DNA from: Amphibacillus sp052055485
GTDB lineage: Bacteria > Bacillota > Bacilli > Bacillales > Amphibacillaceae
Assembly (NCBI RefSeq): GCF_052055485.1
Contig: NZ_CP197171.1
Coordinates: forward strand, 744,001 to 808,000
Reading direction: 5' to 3'
DNA length: 64,000 nt
Part shown: positions 29,998 through 39,411 of the stretch, one piece after another
How the letters are laid out: the number at the start of each line of letters is the position of its first letter
Numbering within the stretch: the stretch's first letter is position 1
The notes under the pieces: generated by a model
Seen by the model: the letters and a program-made list of their open reading frames with translations, nothing else
Database searches by the model: none
What the model was told of the DNA's origin: nothing
Position numbers and translations under genes: made by a program

Positions 29998-30759
29998 ATG
30001 ACTTTTTTCTTTGCTTTTAAATTAAATCATTTAAAAAAGTACTTTATTGTCTTAGTTTTTGGATTTATTGTAACTTCTCTCCTTATTTTTAACGGAAACA
30101 AGTATTTGCAAGTTTTCTCTTCAGAAGAAGACCCACGTGCATTACTGAAAGGAAATGAAGATAGAAATGAAATTGGTTTAACCTTTAATATAACTTGGGG
30201 GGATGAAATGCTTGAACCTATCTTGCAGCAATTAGAAAATGAAAATGTTTCAGCTACTTTCTTTTTATTGGGTGAATGGGCAGAGCATCATCCACACTTA
30301 GTTGACTTAATTGCTGAAAAGGGACACGAAATCGGTATGTTGGGGTATCGATATAAAAGTTATCTTGAGCTAGAAACCAATGAGGTAACAAAGGATCTTT
30401 ATAAGGCAAAGGATATCTTCACAAAATTAAACTATCCTGATTTATATTTATTACGAACACCTAGTGGTCATCTTAATAAAGAAGTGCTAACAACAGCTGT
30501 TAATCAAGGTTACCAAGTCATTGATTGGCGAGTAAATCCAAATGATTGGGAGACACCTGGTGTCAATAACATTGTAGATGAAGTAATGTTAGAAACTGAA
30601 AATGGCGATATTATTTTAATGCATGCTTCTGATTCCGCCACCCAAACAGCAGAAGCTCTGGAAACTATCCTGCCAGGACTAAAGAAAAAAGGGTTTCAGT
30701 TTGTAACCATTTCTGAACTGATAACTCAAGCAGAAATTGATACAAAACCAATCGAATAA
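29998..30759 (+). CDS. pdaB: Sporulation polysaccharide deacetylase-like protein PdaB
   Basis: A 253-residue protein with one N-terminal membrane anchor (about 13-33) and a NodB-type domain, collinear with B. subtilis PdaB (254 residues), which is needed to maintain the spore. The position of the family Asp in TFDxSWGD is Asn here (LTFNITWGD), and the usual metal-binding HxxxH is replaced by GYRYKSY as in other PdaB proteins, so enzymatic deacetylation is doubtful. The ribosome site AAAGGAG precedes ATG 29998. It is upstream of gerD. The kbaA gene that separates them in B. subtilis is absent. Confidence 0.88.
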   Translation: MTFFFAFKLNHLKKYFIVLVFGFIVTSLLIFNGNKYLQVFSSEEDPRALLKGNEDRNEIGLTFNITWGDEMLEPILQQLENENVSATFFLLGEWAEHHPHLVDLIAEKGHEIGMLGYRYKSYLELETNEVTKDLYKAKDIFTKLNYPDLYLLRTPSGHLNKEVLTTAVNQGYQVIDWRVNPNDWETPGVNNIVDEVMLETENGDIILMHASDSATQTAEALETILPGLKKKGFQFVTISELITQAEIDTKPIE

Positions 30760-30832
30760 ATATTACACATATTTCTGCTTTAATCTTCTCATATTAAAGG
30801 TATCGATATTAATTTGAGAAGGAGTAAAATCA

Positions 30833-31465
30833 ATGTTCAAGAAAATTATAATATTTGTCTTAATTGTCTCCATCTTAATAATTGGCTGTAGCCCGGGTAA
30901 TGGTCAATCAAATAACAACCAGGATAGCAGCTATGAAGAAACGAAGAAAATGATGACTGATATTTTAAAATCAGAAGATGGCAAAAAAGCAATTATAGAA
31001 GTAATTGCAGATGATTCAACGCAACAAGTTTATGTTATTCATGATGATACCGTTAAAACGGCAATTGAAGAAGCACTTACTTCTGAAAAGGGAAAGTCCT
31101 TTTGGTCAAAGATGTTTAGTGATCAGGAATTTGTCAAGGAATTTTCCGATGCGATGATTGATCAACAAGAGGATGTTTTCAAACGATTAATGAGTGATTC
31201 GGGTTATCAAGAGAAAATGCTTGATCTCTTTGCTAACCCTGAATTCGAACAACAAATTCAGACACAATTAAAAAGCCAAAAGTTTAAAGAACATTTAGAG
31301 GAAAGCATTCAAGAAACACTGGAGTCTCCACTTTTTCAAGCTAAGGTTTCTGAAATCATTGTTCAACACGCCAAAAAGATAGTTGGAGAAGGAGAAGGTG
31401 GAGGGGAAGGACAAGATGATCAACAATCGCAAGAGAATGATTCGTCTAGTGAGTCTGGCCAATAA
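30833..31465 (+). CDS. gerD: Spore germination lipoprotein GerD
   Basis: A 210-residue lipoprotein: signal peptide with lipobox IIGC (Cys 19), a short Asn/Gln linker, then a mainly helical body with the GerD repeats (KTAIEEALTSEKGKSFWSKM, about 78-97) and a Gly/Glu/Ser-rich tail. GerD clusters the nutrient receptors in the inner spore membrane in B. subtilis. AAGGAG precedes the ATG. It is convergent with salA and shares a bidirectional terminator. Confidence 0.93.
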   Translation: MFKKIIIFVLIVSILIIGCSPGNGQSNNNQDSSYEETKKMMTDILKSEDGKKAIIEVIADDSTQQVYVIHDDTVKTAIEEALTSEKGKSFWSKMFSDQEFVKEFSDAMIDQQEDVFKRLMSDSGYQEKMLDLFANPEFEQQIQTQLKSQKFKEHLEESIQETLESPLFQAKVSEIIVQHAKKIVGEGEGGGEGQDDQQSQENDSSSESGQ

Positions 31466-31471
31466 TTAAAA

Positions 31472-31506
31472 CGTCCCATTCTACAGTTACTTATATGAAT
31501 GGGACG
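31472..31506. terminator. Bidirectional terminator between gerD and salA
   Basis: CGTCCCATTC (31472-31481) pairs with GAATGGGACG (31497-31506). T-rich tails occur on both sides (CTTTCTT on the plus strand, TTTTAATT on the minus strand). Confidence 0.88.
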
Positions 31507-31511
31507 CTTTC

Positions 31512-32558
31512 TTAAGATTCGTTGGTTAGAACCTGTTCGGCAATCCTTTGATAAATTTGCCCGATTGGATGTATTTCAGGATAAACCGAGCCATGCTGAT
31601 TTGGATAAGCGCTAGGCTGACTTAATGGAATTTGAGCAATTAAGGGAGCATTTATTTCATTGGCTAGTGTTTCGCCACCACCTTTTCCAAAGACATACTC
31701 CTTCTCTCCAGTCAATTGGCTTTCAAAGTATGCCATATTCTCAACGACACCAATAATTTCATGATTTGTATTTAAGGCCATTTTCCCAGCTCTAGAAGCG
31801 ACAAATGCTGCCGTCGGATGCGGCGTTGTCACAATAATTTCCTTCGAGGATGGAATCATTTGATGAACAGATAAGGCCATATCACCTGTCCCTGGTGGAA
31901 GGTCAAGTAATAAATAATCAAGTTCTCCCCATTCAACTTCGACAAAAAAACTTCGAAGCATTTTTCCTAAACGAGGGCCACGCCAAATGACAGGTTCATT
32001 ATCTTCAACGAAAAAACCCATCGAAATAATTTGGACATCATGAGCTTCAACAGGAATGATTCGATTTCCTTTCAATGTAGGGCGCTCAGTAATTCCCATC
32101 ATGTCTGGCACACTAAATCCGTAAATATCAGCATCAATGATACCAACTTTTTTTCCTAAACGGGCTAATGCAACTGCAATATTCACTGTCACCGTTGACT
32201 TTCCAACCCCTCCCTTTCCACTTGCAATAGAAATGAATTTCGTATCCAATTTTCCATTTAATAGCGATGATGGTTCATTTACATTTGCTTGTAACCCCTC
32301 TAATTCTTTATCTGAAAATTGTTCGAAGTGTATATCAACTGTGGCACTACCTACACGTTTCAGTTTGTTGACAATTTCCTCTTCCATTTTCTTTTGTTCG
32401 GGTGTATTTATTTTTCCAATGGCAATTCTTAAACTAATATGTTCTGAGTTTTTTTCTGCTTGAATGTTTCTTACTCCGTTCGTCTCAGTAAGTGTTTTAT
32501 TTAAAGTAGGATCTACAATTGACCTTAATAATGCCATAACTTGCTGTTTATTTAACAC
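31512..32558 (-). CDS. salA: Mrp/NBP35-family P-loop ATPase SalA
   Basis: An N-terminal MIP18/DUF59 domain (about 1-85) and a MinD-like ATPase domain with the deviant Walker A GKGGVGKSTV (near 115). In B. subtilis SalA represses scoC and so raises exoprotease production. Mrp proteins elsewhere carry Fe-S clusters. I start it at the GTG at 32558 (348 residues): AAAGGAG lies nine bases upstream, and MLNKQQVMALLRSI aligns with the usual start. The ATG at 32582 would sit upstream of that ribosome site. Confidence 0.9.
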   Translation of the reverse strand: MLNKQQVMALLRSIVDPTLNKTLTETNGVRNIQAEKNSEHISLRIAIGKINTPEQKKMEEEIVNKLKRVGSATVDIHFEQFSDKELEGLQANVNEPSSLLNGKLDTKFISIASGKGGVGKSTVTVNIAVALARLGKKVGIIDADIYGFSVPDMMGITERPTLKGNRIIPVEAHDVQIISMGFFVEDNEPVIWRGPRLGKMLRSFFVEVEWGELDYLLLDLPPGTGDMALSVHQMIPSSKEIIVTTPHPTAAFVASRAGKMALNTNHEIIGVVENMAYFESQLTGEKEYVFGKGGGETLANEINAPLIAQIPLSQPSAYPNQHGSVYPEIHPIGQIYQRIAEQVLTNES

Positions 32559-32630
32559 GTTTAGGAACTCCTTTCGATTCATCTTATCGTTAGTATAGCA
32601 TATTCGATTTTCCAGAAAAAATCGGCTGAT

Positions 32631-33332
32631 TTATTGAGAAAAATAGCTCAAAATACCATAGTAAATACTTGCTGCCATTTTATCTTGATAAGGTGATTGC
32701 TTTAATAATTCACGTTCATCAGGATTTGATAAAAAACCAATTTCTACTAATGAGGCAGGTCGATTAGCATATTTCAACACATAGATGCTATTAATCGCTA
32801 ACGCTTCTCGGTTGGTATTAGCGAGATTTATTTTAATTTCTTCCTGAATCATTTCAGCTAATATTTTGGAATTTGGCTGATTAGGGTGATAAAACGTTTG
32901 CGCCCCACGCCATTGTGTAGAAGGAAGTGCATTTAAATGAATCGTAATAAAAATATCCGGATCCTTCTCTTCCATAAAAGCCACTCGATTCTTGATGTCC
33001 TCAACCTTTCGCTGTGAAATACTTTTCGTATCATCATTTGCTAAATCACGATCTGTCTCCCGTGTTAAAAAGACCTCTGCACCAGCCTGTTGTAAATAAT
33101 CTCGTAGCTTTTGGCTGACTGTTAAAGCAATTTCCTTTTCTAATGTCTGATCTGCTCCAACGGCCCCACCATCTGCACCACCGTGTCCGGGATCAAGAAC
33201 AATGACTTTATTTGATAATGGAAGATTTAGTGAATCCATTGAATCGATTGTTTGTTCAATTGGATATTTCATTAAGTAGAATAATAAGAAGAATCCTGCC
33301 ATCCAAATGATGAAATTTACTATTTTTGACAT
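32631..33332 (-). CDS. cwlD: Spore cortex amidase CwlD
   Basis: A 233-residue N-acetylmuramoyl-L-alanine amidase (Amidase_3). It has an N-terminal membrane segment, zinc ligands His in LDPGHGG, Glu in LEKEIAL and His in TIHLNA, and the catalytic Glu in LVEIGFLSN. In sporulation it removes the stem peptide so that PdaA can make muramic-delta-lactam, needed for germination. Synteny with salA and gerD is as in B. subtilis. Confidence 0.96.
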   Translation of the reverse strand: MSKIVNFIIWMAGFFLLFYLMKYPIEQTIDSMDSLNLPLSNKVIVLDPGHGGADGGAVGADQTLEKEIALTVSQKLRDYLQQAGAEVFLTRETDRDLANDDTKSISQRKVEDIKNRVAFMEEKDPDIFITIHLNALPSTQWRGAQTFYHPNQPNSKILAEMIQEEIKINLANTNREALAINSIYVLKYANRPASLVEIGFLSNPDERELLKQSPYQDKMAASIYYGILSYFSQ

Positions 33333-33445
33333 TGTCCATTCCTCCGTTCATATTTACTTAACTATATGGAAGAGCTTGGACAATTAGAACGTTAGAAAAG
33401 CTCATATTACCTCGACATTTAGTGAAATCACACTATGGATTACTT

Positions 33446-33757
33446 CACTTCAATCAGTGAGAGTTTTTCGACGCACAAGTCTTTTGGGTGGGGTGAGTAA
33501 TCACAACCCCAAGATGTGCTAGTGCAGACGTTACGACAGGACGTCGTGATCTTAGTCTGTATCCCTTAGTCCCACTGATTGGGACTGGGGCTGTGATTAT
33601 ACGCCCCACTGAAAACATTTGTTTAGTTAAGTGAACCAGGACATTAGCACACCTGTATCTCCCGCCTAATAGATTTGTTTCCTCTCTTAGGAAGGACCAC
33701 AGGCTAAAACCACCACATCGTGTTGCCCCGAGTTTTACGGACGGTTATCTGTGATAA
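33446..33757 (+). repeat. Dispersed repeat family, copy 3 (longest)
   Basis: About 312 bp. The left end is slightly diverged (CACTTCAATCAGTGAGAG) and the right end canonical (ACGGACGGTTATCTGTGAT). The interior carries GGGTGGGGTGAGTAATC, CAGGACGTCG and CTTAGTCTG modules also seen in copies 2, 7 and 9. It fills the gap between cwlD and the YuxH-type gene. Confidence 0.85.
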
Positions 33758-33946
33758 ATGATTTCTTGAATCTTTTCCAGACCATTTTGTGAAAATATTA
33801 CACTACTCAATAATCCTACAACATAACAAATACGTTTATATTAGTTTTGTTTATTCTTCCAATCTGTGTTTTTTACAGCTACTCCGATTTTCAGCTAACC
33901 TTCAAACTTTCTTATAGCACAAAAAACCTATCTATCTTGACTAGGT

Positions 33947-35185
33947 TTAATTTCTGAGAATATTTTGCACCCATGTTTGGGCATCTTGATATGTAGTAAA
34001 AACCCATTCTTGATCAAGCCTTAGCTTCTCCATCAATCGATCTAATTCGAGCCAGTTTACCTGCTCATAAGCAACAGCGAGATGATAAATGTCAGTTAAG
34101 ATGCCTTGCTTCCCTAGTAGGGCTTGCTCGATAACTTCATCTAAAGATAAAGAGCGTAATAGCTTATCAATTGGCTGCAATAAGATCGCTGGTAATTGAG
34201 AAAAATAACCGACTAAAAAGGCTTCCTGCTTTAAATTGGGAACAATCCTCTGGGCAATACTTTCACACATTTTTGCACGATAATAAGAGCTTTTCACCAA
34301 TGCGTCAGTTCCTTGAAAACTCTTCCTCTGATAATTCTCTCTTAATGCAAGAATATAGAGCCACTTTTTAATTTCCTTTTGCCCCAACAATACAACAGCT
34401 TGGTGAATTGAGTGTATTCGCTCAATTCGACGATAGGCAGGTGAATTGATTAGTTTTAATAACTTATAAGATAAAGATAAATCCATCTGAATAATATTTG
34501 CAATTTCCTTCAAATCAAAATCCTTACGATCAATCTGCTGAATTAATCGTAGATAGGTGTAATAAAAACTTGGTATTTCTAAGCTCTCCATTAATTTAGG
34601 TCGCATGAAAAAATAACCTTGAAAATATTGATAGCCTATCTCTAATGCTTCTCTAAAAACTTCAATCGTTTCAATTTTTTCAGCGAGAAGCCGAATACGA
34701 GGATAGTTCTGACGGACTCGTTCTGCAATTTGCTGGCGCTTACATCTGGTCTCACACTGAATAAAATCCACCTTAATAAAGGTAAGATATCGGATCAGGT
34801 CAGCCTGTTCCCATTTTTCAAACAGCTCAAGTGTTACATCATCGAGTGCGAGTCGATAGCCTTGTTTCGCAAGCTTTTTTATGAAAAACTTTATTTCTTC
34901 TGTAATTTCAATTGTTTCAAGTAATTCAATAATAAGATTATCTGGATCAAATTGCTGTATGATACCTTCTTTTAATAAGTTTTCTGTAAAGTTAATAAAG
35001 ACAGGATAAGCACCAGAAAGCTGTTCAATACCAATGTTCACAAATGCATTAACCATGACGTCAATTGTGGCAAAGTCTCCATCAAAATGATCTGTTGGCT
35101 CTTCACCTCGATAGAGTAATTCATATGCAAATAATTCCTTTTTATGATTGAGGATGGGCTGCTTAGCTAACATTACCTTTTCCAT
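33947..35185 (-). CDS. EAL-HDOD signalling protein (YuxH type)
   Basis: A 412-residue protein with an N-terminal EAL-like domain (about 1-200) and a C-terminal HDOD domain (about 205-400), the COG3434 architecture of B. subtilis YuxH. The EAL catalytic motif is degenerate (ELLYRGEE near 23 keeps the ELL, but the downstream acidic set is incomplete), so it probably binds rather than cleaves c-di-GMP. It is monocistronic and no operon partners are visible. Confidence 0.85.
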   Translation of the reverse strand: MEKVMLAKQPILNHKKELFAYELLYRGEEPTDHFDGDFATIDVMVNAFVNIGIEQLSGAYPVFINFTENLLKEGIIQQFDPDNLIIELLETIEITEEIKFFIKKLAKQGYRLALDDVTLELFEKWEQADLIRYLTFIKVDFIQCETRCKRQQIAERVRQNYPRIRLLAEKIETIEVFREALEIGYQYFQGYFFMRPKLMESLEIPSFYYTYLRLIQQIDRKDFDLKEIANIIQMDLSLSYKLLKLINSPAYRRIERIHSIHQAVVLLGQKEIKKWLYILALRENYQRKSFQGTDALVKSSYYRAKMCESIAQRIVPNLKQEAFLVGYFSQLPAILLQPIDKLLRSLSLDEVIEQALLGKQGILTDIYHLAVAYEQVNWLELDRLMEKLRLDQEWVFTTYQDAQTWVQNILRN

Positions 35186-35715
35186 GTCGACACCGCCTAT
35201 TGTTTCAAAATAGTTACGATATATTACAAATAGATTAACATAAACCTCTATTAAGTCAAATAACGCTTCGGATTACGGGTGGTATGTGGAGCTAAAACAT
35301 TGATTTTACTTAAAGCGCGTCCTCAAAACTAACATATCCTAGCAGAAATCACTTTCCTTGAAAACGGTAGCTATCTATTTCCTCCTTCGTCTAGAAAATT
35401 TATTTCTACTCATGATTTTGATTGGACATGGATCTACAGCTTCAACATTCCTACAAGATGTTGAGTTCTTAGACAAAGCTCCTTTGAATCACTCATTTTA
35501 TTTCGACTAGGCAAGTACTTAGGCAAGTACTAATGAAAGCATGCATTTTTTTCATGTTTTATTTCGTTAAATTGATCGAAAGGATACTTAAAGATCATTA
35601 CCATTACATAAAGAAATGAAGGCCTTGTCAAATTAAACTTGACAGGAATCAAAAAAAGTTGATCCAACGCTAATAGATAAAGTTACATGTTATTTACTCA
35701 TTTTCACTAATTCAA

Positions 35716-35838
35716 CTACCAACTGGCTTTTTTTACACCAGGGATCTGTCCTTTATGAGCGTACTCTCTAGATTCGAGACATGTTGAATTTACGAAGATA
35801 ACCACGTGGTCTGCCTGTAATCTCATAGCGGTTTTTTA
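35716..35838 (-). pseudogene. rpsN (alternative S14) pseudogene fragment
   Basis: On the minus strand the fragment reads SSPTHLKNRYEITGRPRGYL, then RKFNMSRI, then stop/frameshift, and in another frame REYAHKGQIPGVKKASW with a stop at 35716-35718. This is the C-terminal half of ribosomal protein S14 of the zinc-free type with a frameshift. No N-terminal half or start remains. Such S14 paralogues usually belong to zinc-starvation loci. Confidence 0.8.
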
Positions 35839-36303
35839 AATGTGTCGGTGAAGAATTTATTGATCACTGTATTGAGTTCAAGGTTCTTCGCTTTCACAAC
35901 TATATAAAGCAGATATGAATAACAACCCTTTTGTTAAATGGGAAACAAGAATCTCTAAAGGAGTGTTACAATAGATAACAAAGACAGTACTTTTTCAAAT
36001 TAAATAATGACATTCACTGAACTCAATAAGATTAAGCCCCCACCACAAATGATCCAATTTCAAGATAATTAAGACTAAACATGTTTCAAATTGCTTTTAA
36101 GGTTACATGATATGCATAATAAAATTGTTAGATGGAAGCAATTTAAGATTTGATCATTATCGATAAAATTCTTAGAGACCCATACTTGATCATTAAGATT
36201 ACACTTAGCACTGGATAGAATCAGATGAGGATTTTATAATCTACACGTTTAGACTATAAAGGAGCATTTTGAAGAAAACTTAACTTTATAGAGGGAGGAT
36301 TAT
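35839..36303. other. AT-rich intergenic stretch
   Basis: No convincing gene is seen here. It ends with the GAGGGAGG ribosome site of the following kinase gene. Confidence 0.5.
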
Positions 36304-36804
36304 ATGAGGATTGATATCGTAGGCTCAGTAGCTAGTGGTAAAACTACATTGGCTAGGCGTTTATCTGAGAAATATCAAGTTCCTTTCTATGAAAAGGACA
36401 ACATCGTTTACGCACGCACAAGTCAAGAGGACATCCGACGTACAAAGGCTGAACGTGATGTATTATTCCAAGAAATCATCGGACAAAAGGATTGGATAGT
36501 CGAAGGCAGTCCTCGAGAAATACTACGAGAAAGTTTTATCACATGTGACTATATTATTGTATTAGATGTACCCTTACATACTCGATTATATCGCACACTT
36601 CGACGCTGGATACGACAAAGGATCGGCACAGAAAAATACAACTCTAAACCTACACTTGAATTTCTCTACTGTAATTTCAAATGGGTGATTGGCTATCATC
36701 AAGAACGGGCAACATTGATAAAAGATTTGGCGATGCAATCTGATAAGATTTATTTTTTCAAAAATGGTATTGAAGTTGAACGCTTTTTGGAAGAGTACTT
36801 TTGA
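36304..36804 (+). CDS. Small P-loop kinase, topology-modulation-protein/adenylate-kinase-like
   Basis: A 166-residue P-loop protein with Walker A GSVASGKTT (7-15), a short nucleotide-binding Asp segment (FYEKDNIV), the WIVEGSPR strand and a lid-like basic helix (RRWIRQRIGTEK). This is the layout of AAA_17 small kinases called topology modulation or FlaR-like. The substrate is unknown. GAGGGAGG precedes the ATG. A GNAT remnant follows directly. Confidence 0.75.
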   Translation: MRIDIVGSVASGKTTLARRLSEKYQVPFYEKDNIVYARTSQEDIRRTKAERDVLFQEIIGQKDWIVEGSPREILRESFITCDYIIVLDVPLHTRLYRTLRRWIRQRIGTEKYNSKPTLEFLYCNFKWVIGYHQERATLIKDLAMQSDKIYFFKNGIEVERFLEEYF

Positions 36805-36951
36805 AAAGGTCAAGGCTCAGGGTATGAAGAGAATTTGGTGTAACGCCAGAAAAAGCAAGGTGAACTTTTACAAAAAATTTGGTTTGCAAGAGACTAACTT
36901 CGAATTTATAAAGGGAGGCAAACCCTATATTATAATGGAGAAGAATTTGTA
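36805..36951 (+). pseudogene. GNAT acetyltransferase C-terminal remnant
   Basis: In a different frame from the kinase, the segment reads FEKVKAQGMKRIWCNARKSK, then VNFYKKFGLQE and KPYIIMEKNL to a TAG at 36949-36951. This is the last third of a GNAT enzyme (NA/R..FY.K.GF pattern). No start or acetyl-CoA motif remains. Confidence 0.7.
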
Positions 36952-37000
36952 GACAATGATTATGTAACGGCCCATTTAATTGAATATCTAAAAACAGAGC

Positions 37001-37029
37001 AAAAATCCTCCTGTGAAAGAGGATTTTTT
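37001..37029. terminator. Terminator after the kinase/GNAT remnant
   Basis: AAAAATCCTC pairs with GAGGATTTTT around CTGTGAAA, with T-runs on both strands. Confidence 0.85.
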
Positions 37030-37083
37030 ACTATTACTAAAAAAATTAAAAATAGGCTATTCTATTTCTTTTAGATTTGGAAT

Positions 37084-37815
37084 TTAGCTACTTTTCATCT
37101 TCTTCTGAAAAATATAGATCGCCAATATCGTTAGCCCTATCCCATAACCAATAACCCACCATATATGAGGAAAAAGGTTTGAATAATCACCATGAATCAC
37201 TGCTCTTCCCATATCAACAGCATGTACAAATGGCAGTATATAAGCTATTCTTTCAAACCAACCACCCACTAACTCTAAACTAAACCATGCACCTGAAAGC
37301 CATGCTGTTACGTTTGTGAGTAACGCTCCACAAATTCCTCCTACCGCTTTCTCATTGAACAGACTTCCACATAAAAGTCCGATCGCGATAAATAAGATGG
37401 CTACTGGCAAGAGGAGCAGAATTGAAAAAATAAGCTCTACAGTAAAGGGCATTCCCAACATGATTGACACACTATAACAAATCACTGCCTGAAATAATGA
37501 CATTGGGATTAACGGCAAAGTGTAGCCCATAATAAAATCAAATGATGTCATCGGCGTGGTAAATAATCGAGTGAGGAATTCACTCGCACGATCCTTTGCA
37601 ATGATTTGTGCTGAAAATAATGACATAAATGATAGACCGAAGACCGCAATACCTGGTGTTAGGTTGGTCAGATTAAATAAATCATTGGGCACGTTTTGAT
37701 TAATAAACGTTAATAACAGGATAATAATAACCGGAAATAATAAACCGAATAACATCGAAATTGGATCGCGAATGATTTCTTTTGTTGTGCGTAAACTAAA
37801 CATCATTGTTTTCAT
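37084..37815 (-). CDS. ABC-2 type exporter permease
   Basis: A 243-residue membrane protein with six segments of the ABC2 family. The loop after the second helix (AKDRASEFLTRLFTTPMTSF, about 72-91) is the characteristic cytoplasmic segment. It overlaps the ATPase gene by 4 bp. It is the third gene of a regulator-ATPase-permease operon, probably a drug or peptide exporter. Confidence 0.88.
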   Translation of the reverse strand: MKTMMFSLRTTKEIIRDPISMLFGLLFPVIIILLLTFINQNVPNDLFNLTNLTPGIAVFGLSFMSLFSAQIIAKDRASEFLTRLFTTPMTSFDFIMGYTLPLIPMSLFQAVICYSVSIMLGMPFTVELIFSILLLLPVAILFIAIGLLCGSLFNEKAVGGICGALLTNVTAWLSGAWFSLELVGGWFERIAYILPFVHAVDMGRAVIHGDYSNLFPHIWWVIGYGIGLTILAIYIFQKKMKSS

Positions 37816-38540
37816 TTTGGCACCTCTCTTACTAACGAAACAAAAGCATCTTCAAAAGATGATGTAGAAGTTTGAGTGATTAATTCCCCTACACCCCCAA
37901 GCGCCTTCACTTCTCCCTGCTTTAAAATACAAATTCGGTCTGACAGAGCTTCAGCTTCCTCTAAATAATGTGTGGTGAGAATAATCGTCACATGACCTTT
38001 CAGCCCATTAATAACTTCCCAAAGTTCACGTCTTGCTAGAATATCAAGACCTAGAGTTGGCTCATCTAAAAATAAAATTTCCGGTTCACTGATCAATGCC
38101 ATTGCAATACTTAACCGACGTTTCCAACCTCCAGACAAGGTCTGACTTCGCTGTTTCCCAAAGGGGGTAAGTGATAACACATTCATTACTTCGATAACCT
38201 TTTGTTCACGATCCTTTGGTGAGAAACCATGTACGCCTGCCATCAGTTCTAAATTTTCATATACAGTTAAATTAGGTGCAATTGCTGTTTCCTGTGGAGA
38301 GACAGCAATAAGTTTTTTCACTTGATCTGCTTGTTTTAGAACATCGTAACCAAAGATGGCAGCCTCTCCACTCGTAGGCTTTATTAAACAAGAGAGCATT
38401 TTAATTAACGTTGATTTTCCAGCTCCATTAACACCAAGGATTGAGAACACTTCTCCTTTTGTGATTGACAGTGAAACGTCATTCACAGCTTTTTGCTTAC
38501 CATATCTTTTCGTTAACTGTTTCGTTTCAATTGCAATCAT
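37812..38540 (-). CDS. ABC exporter ATP-binding protein
   Basis: A 242-residue ATPase with Walker A GVNGAGKST (near 38), signature LSGGWKRRLS (near 136) and Walker B ILFLDEPT (near 155). It overlaps both neighbours by 4 bp (ATGA type). It powers the downstream ABC-2 permease. Confidence 0.93.
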   Translation of the reverse strand: MIAIETKQLTKRYGKQKAVNDVSLSITKGEVFSILGVNGAGKSTLIKMLSCLIKPTSGEAAIFGYDVLKQADQVKKLIAVSPQETAIAPNLTVYENLELMAGVHGFSPKDREQKVIEVMNVLSLTPFGKQRSQTLSGGWKRRLSIAMALISEPEILFLDEPTLGLDILARRELWEVINGLKGHVTIILTTHYLEEAEALSDRICILKQGEVKALGGVGELITQTSTSSFEDAFVSLVREVPK

Positions 38541-38971
38541 TTGTCTCCCTCCTTTTTATTTAGGAGGACATTTGCAGGAAAAAAACCCTGCATATAATTT
38601 TGTGGGACAATAGCAAGACCTCGGTCTTCATCTCCAAGTATCATTAAGGTATCACCCGCTTCAATATGAAATAGTTCCCGAGCCTTTTTGGGTATCACGA
38701 TTTGTCCTCGTTCTCCAACTGTCGTTGCACCAAATATATGCTTTCCTTTCGGTGGAACCGCTACTCCTTCTTCTTGTTCGTTGTAGTTCACTAAATTATC
38801 AATTGTAACATCATAAAGTTCAGCTAATTTGATGCAAAAATGGATATCAGGAGTTGACTCCCCTTTTTCCCATTTTGCAATTACTTGGCGGGAAACACCT
38901 AATTGTTCTGCCAACTCTTCTTGTGTATATTGATGTTGCTGTCTTAATCGTGTCAAATTCATATTTATCAT
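38537..38971 (-). CDS. XRE-AbrB fusion transcriptional regulator
   Basis: A 144-residue protein with an N-terminal XRE helix-turn-helix (YTQEELAEQLGVSRQVIAKW, about 15-34) and a C-terminal AbrB/SpoVT swapped-hairpin domain (TTVGERGQIVIPKKARELF, about 82-100). Two DNA-binding modules in one chain are unusual but known in Firmicute exporters' regulators. The ATG at 38971 follows AAAGGAGGTG. It is first in the operon, so it probably regulates the exporter and itself. Confidence 0.88.
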   Translation of the reverse strand: MINMNLTRLRQQHQYTQEELAEQLGVSRQVIAKWEKGESTPDIHFCIKLAELYDVTIDNLVNYNEQEEGVAVPPKGKHIFGATTVGERGQIVIPKKARELFHIEAGDTLMILGDEDRGLAIVPQNYMQGFFPANVLLNKKEGDK

Positions 38972-39411
38972 GTTTTTTTACACCTCCTTTTATATTATCC
39001 TTTACCTTATAGCATCCGTCTATCAACAAAAGATAACATTGATGTTCAAATTTGTTGCCCGCAAAACTGTTTTTTATCCTAAATACAAACAGTAATCGAT
39101 TAATAAGATGCTTTATCCTATATTATTCATGGGTGTGTAGTCTACAGCTATTCTAAGCATTAAAAAATGGAAAAAATCGCGTTAGATGAAAACAAAAGAA
39201 TCATTACGCTTTTACCCGAGCATTTGATTTTAAATAAAAAGCTTTGGTGTTACTATGGAAAGATAAAGAATCTGTTATTCAATAAACAGATTCTCGAAAA
39301 ATAAGTTAGTTAAAAAAAATGTTAGGAACGGACATAAAATTAGCAGAGTAAGATCGTTAACAAGAAAAAACTCCCAGATTGTCCGATTTCAAGAAAGTAA
39401 GGAGATAGCTA
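38972..39411. other. Divergent intergenic region
   Basis: Holds promoters for the exporter operon and for the GNAT gene. A hairpin AGAATCTGTT/AACAGATTCT is at 39268-39294. A 45-codon frame at 39167-39304 has no ribosome site and is not called. Confidence 0.5.

Noticed and set aside
39167..39304. A 45-codon plus-strand frame
   Set aside because: It has no ribosome site, no family resemblance, and a hairpin inside it. It is likely chance.
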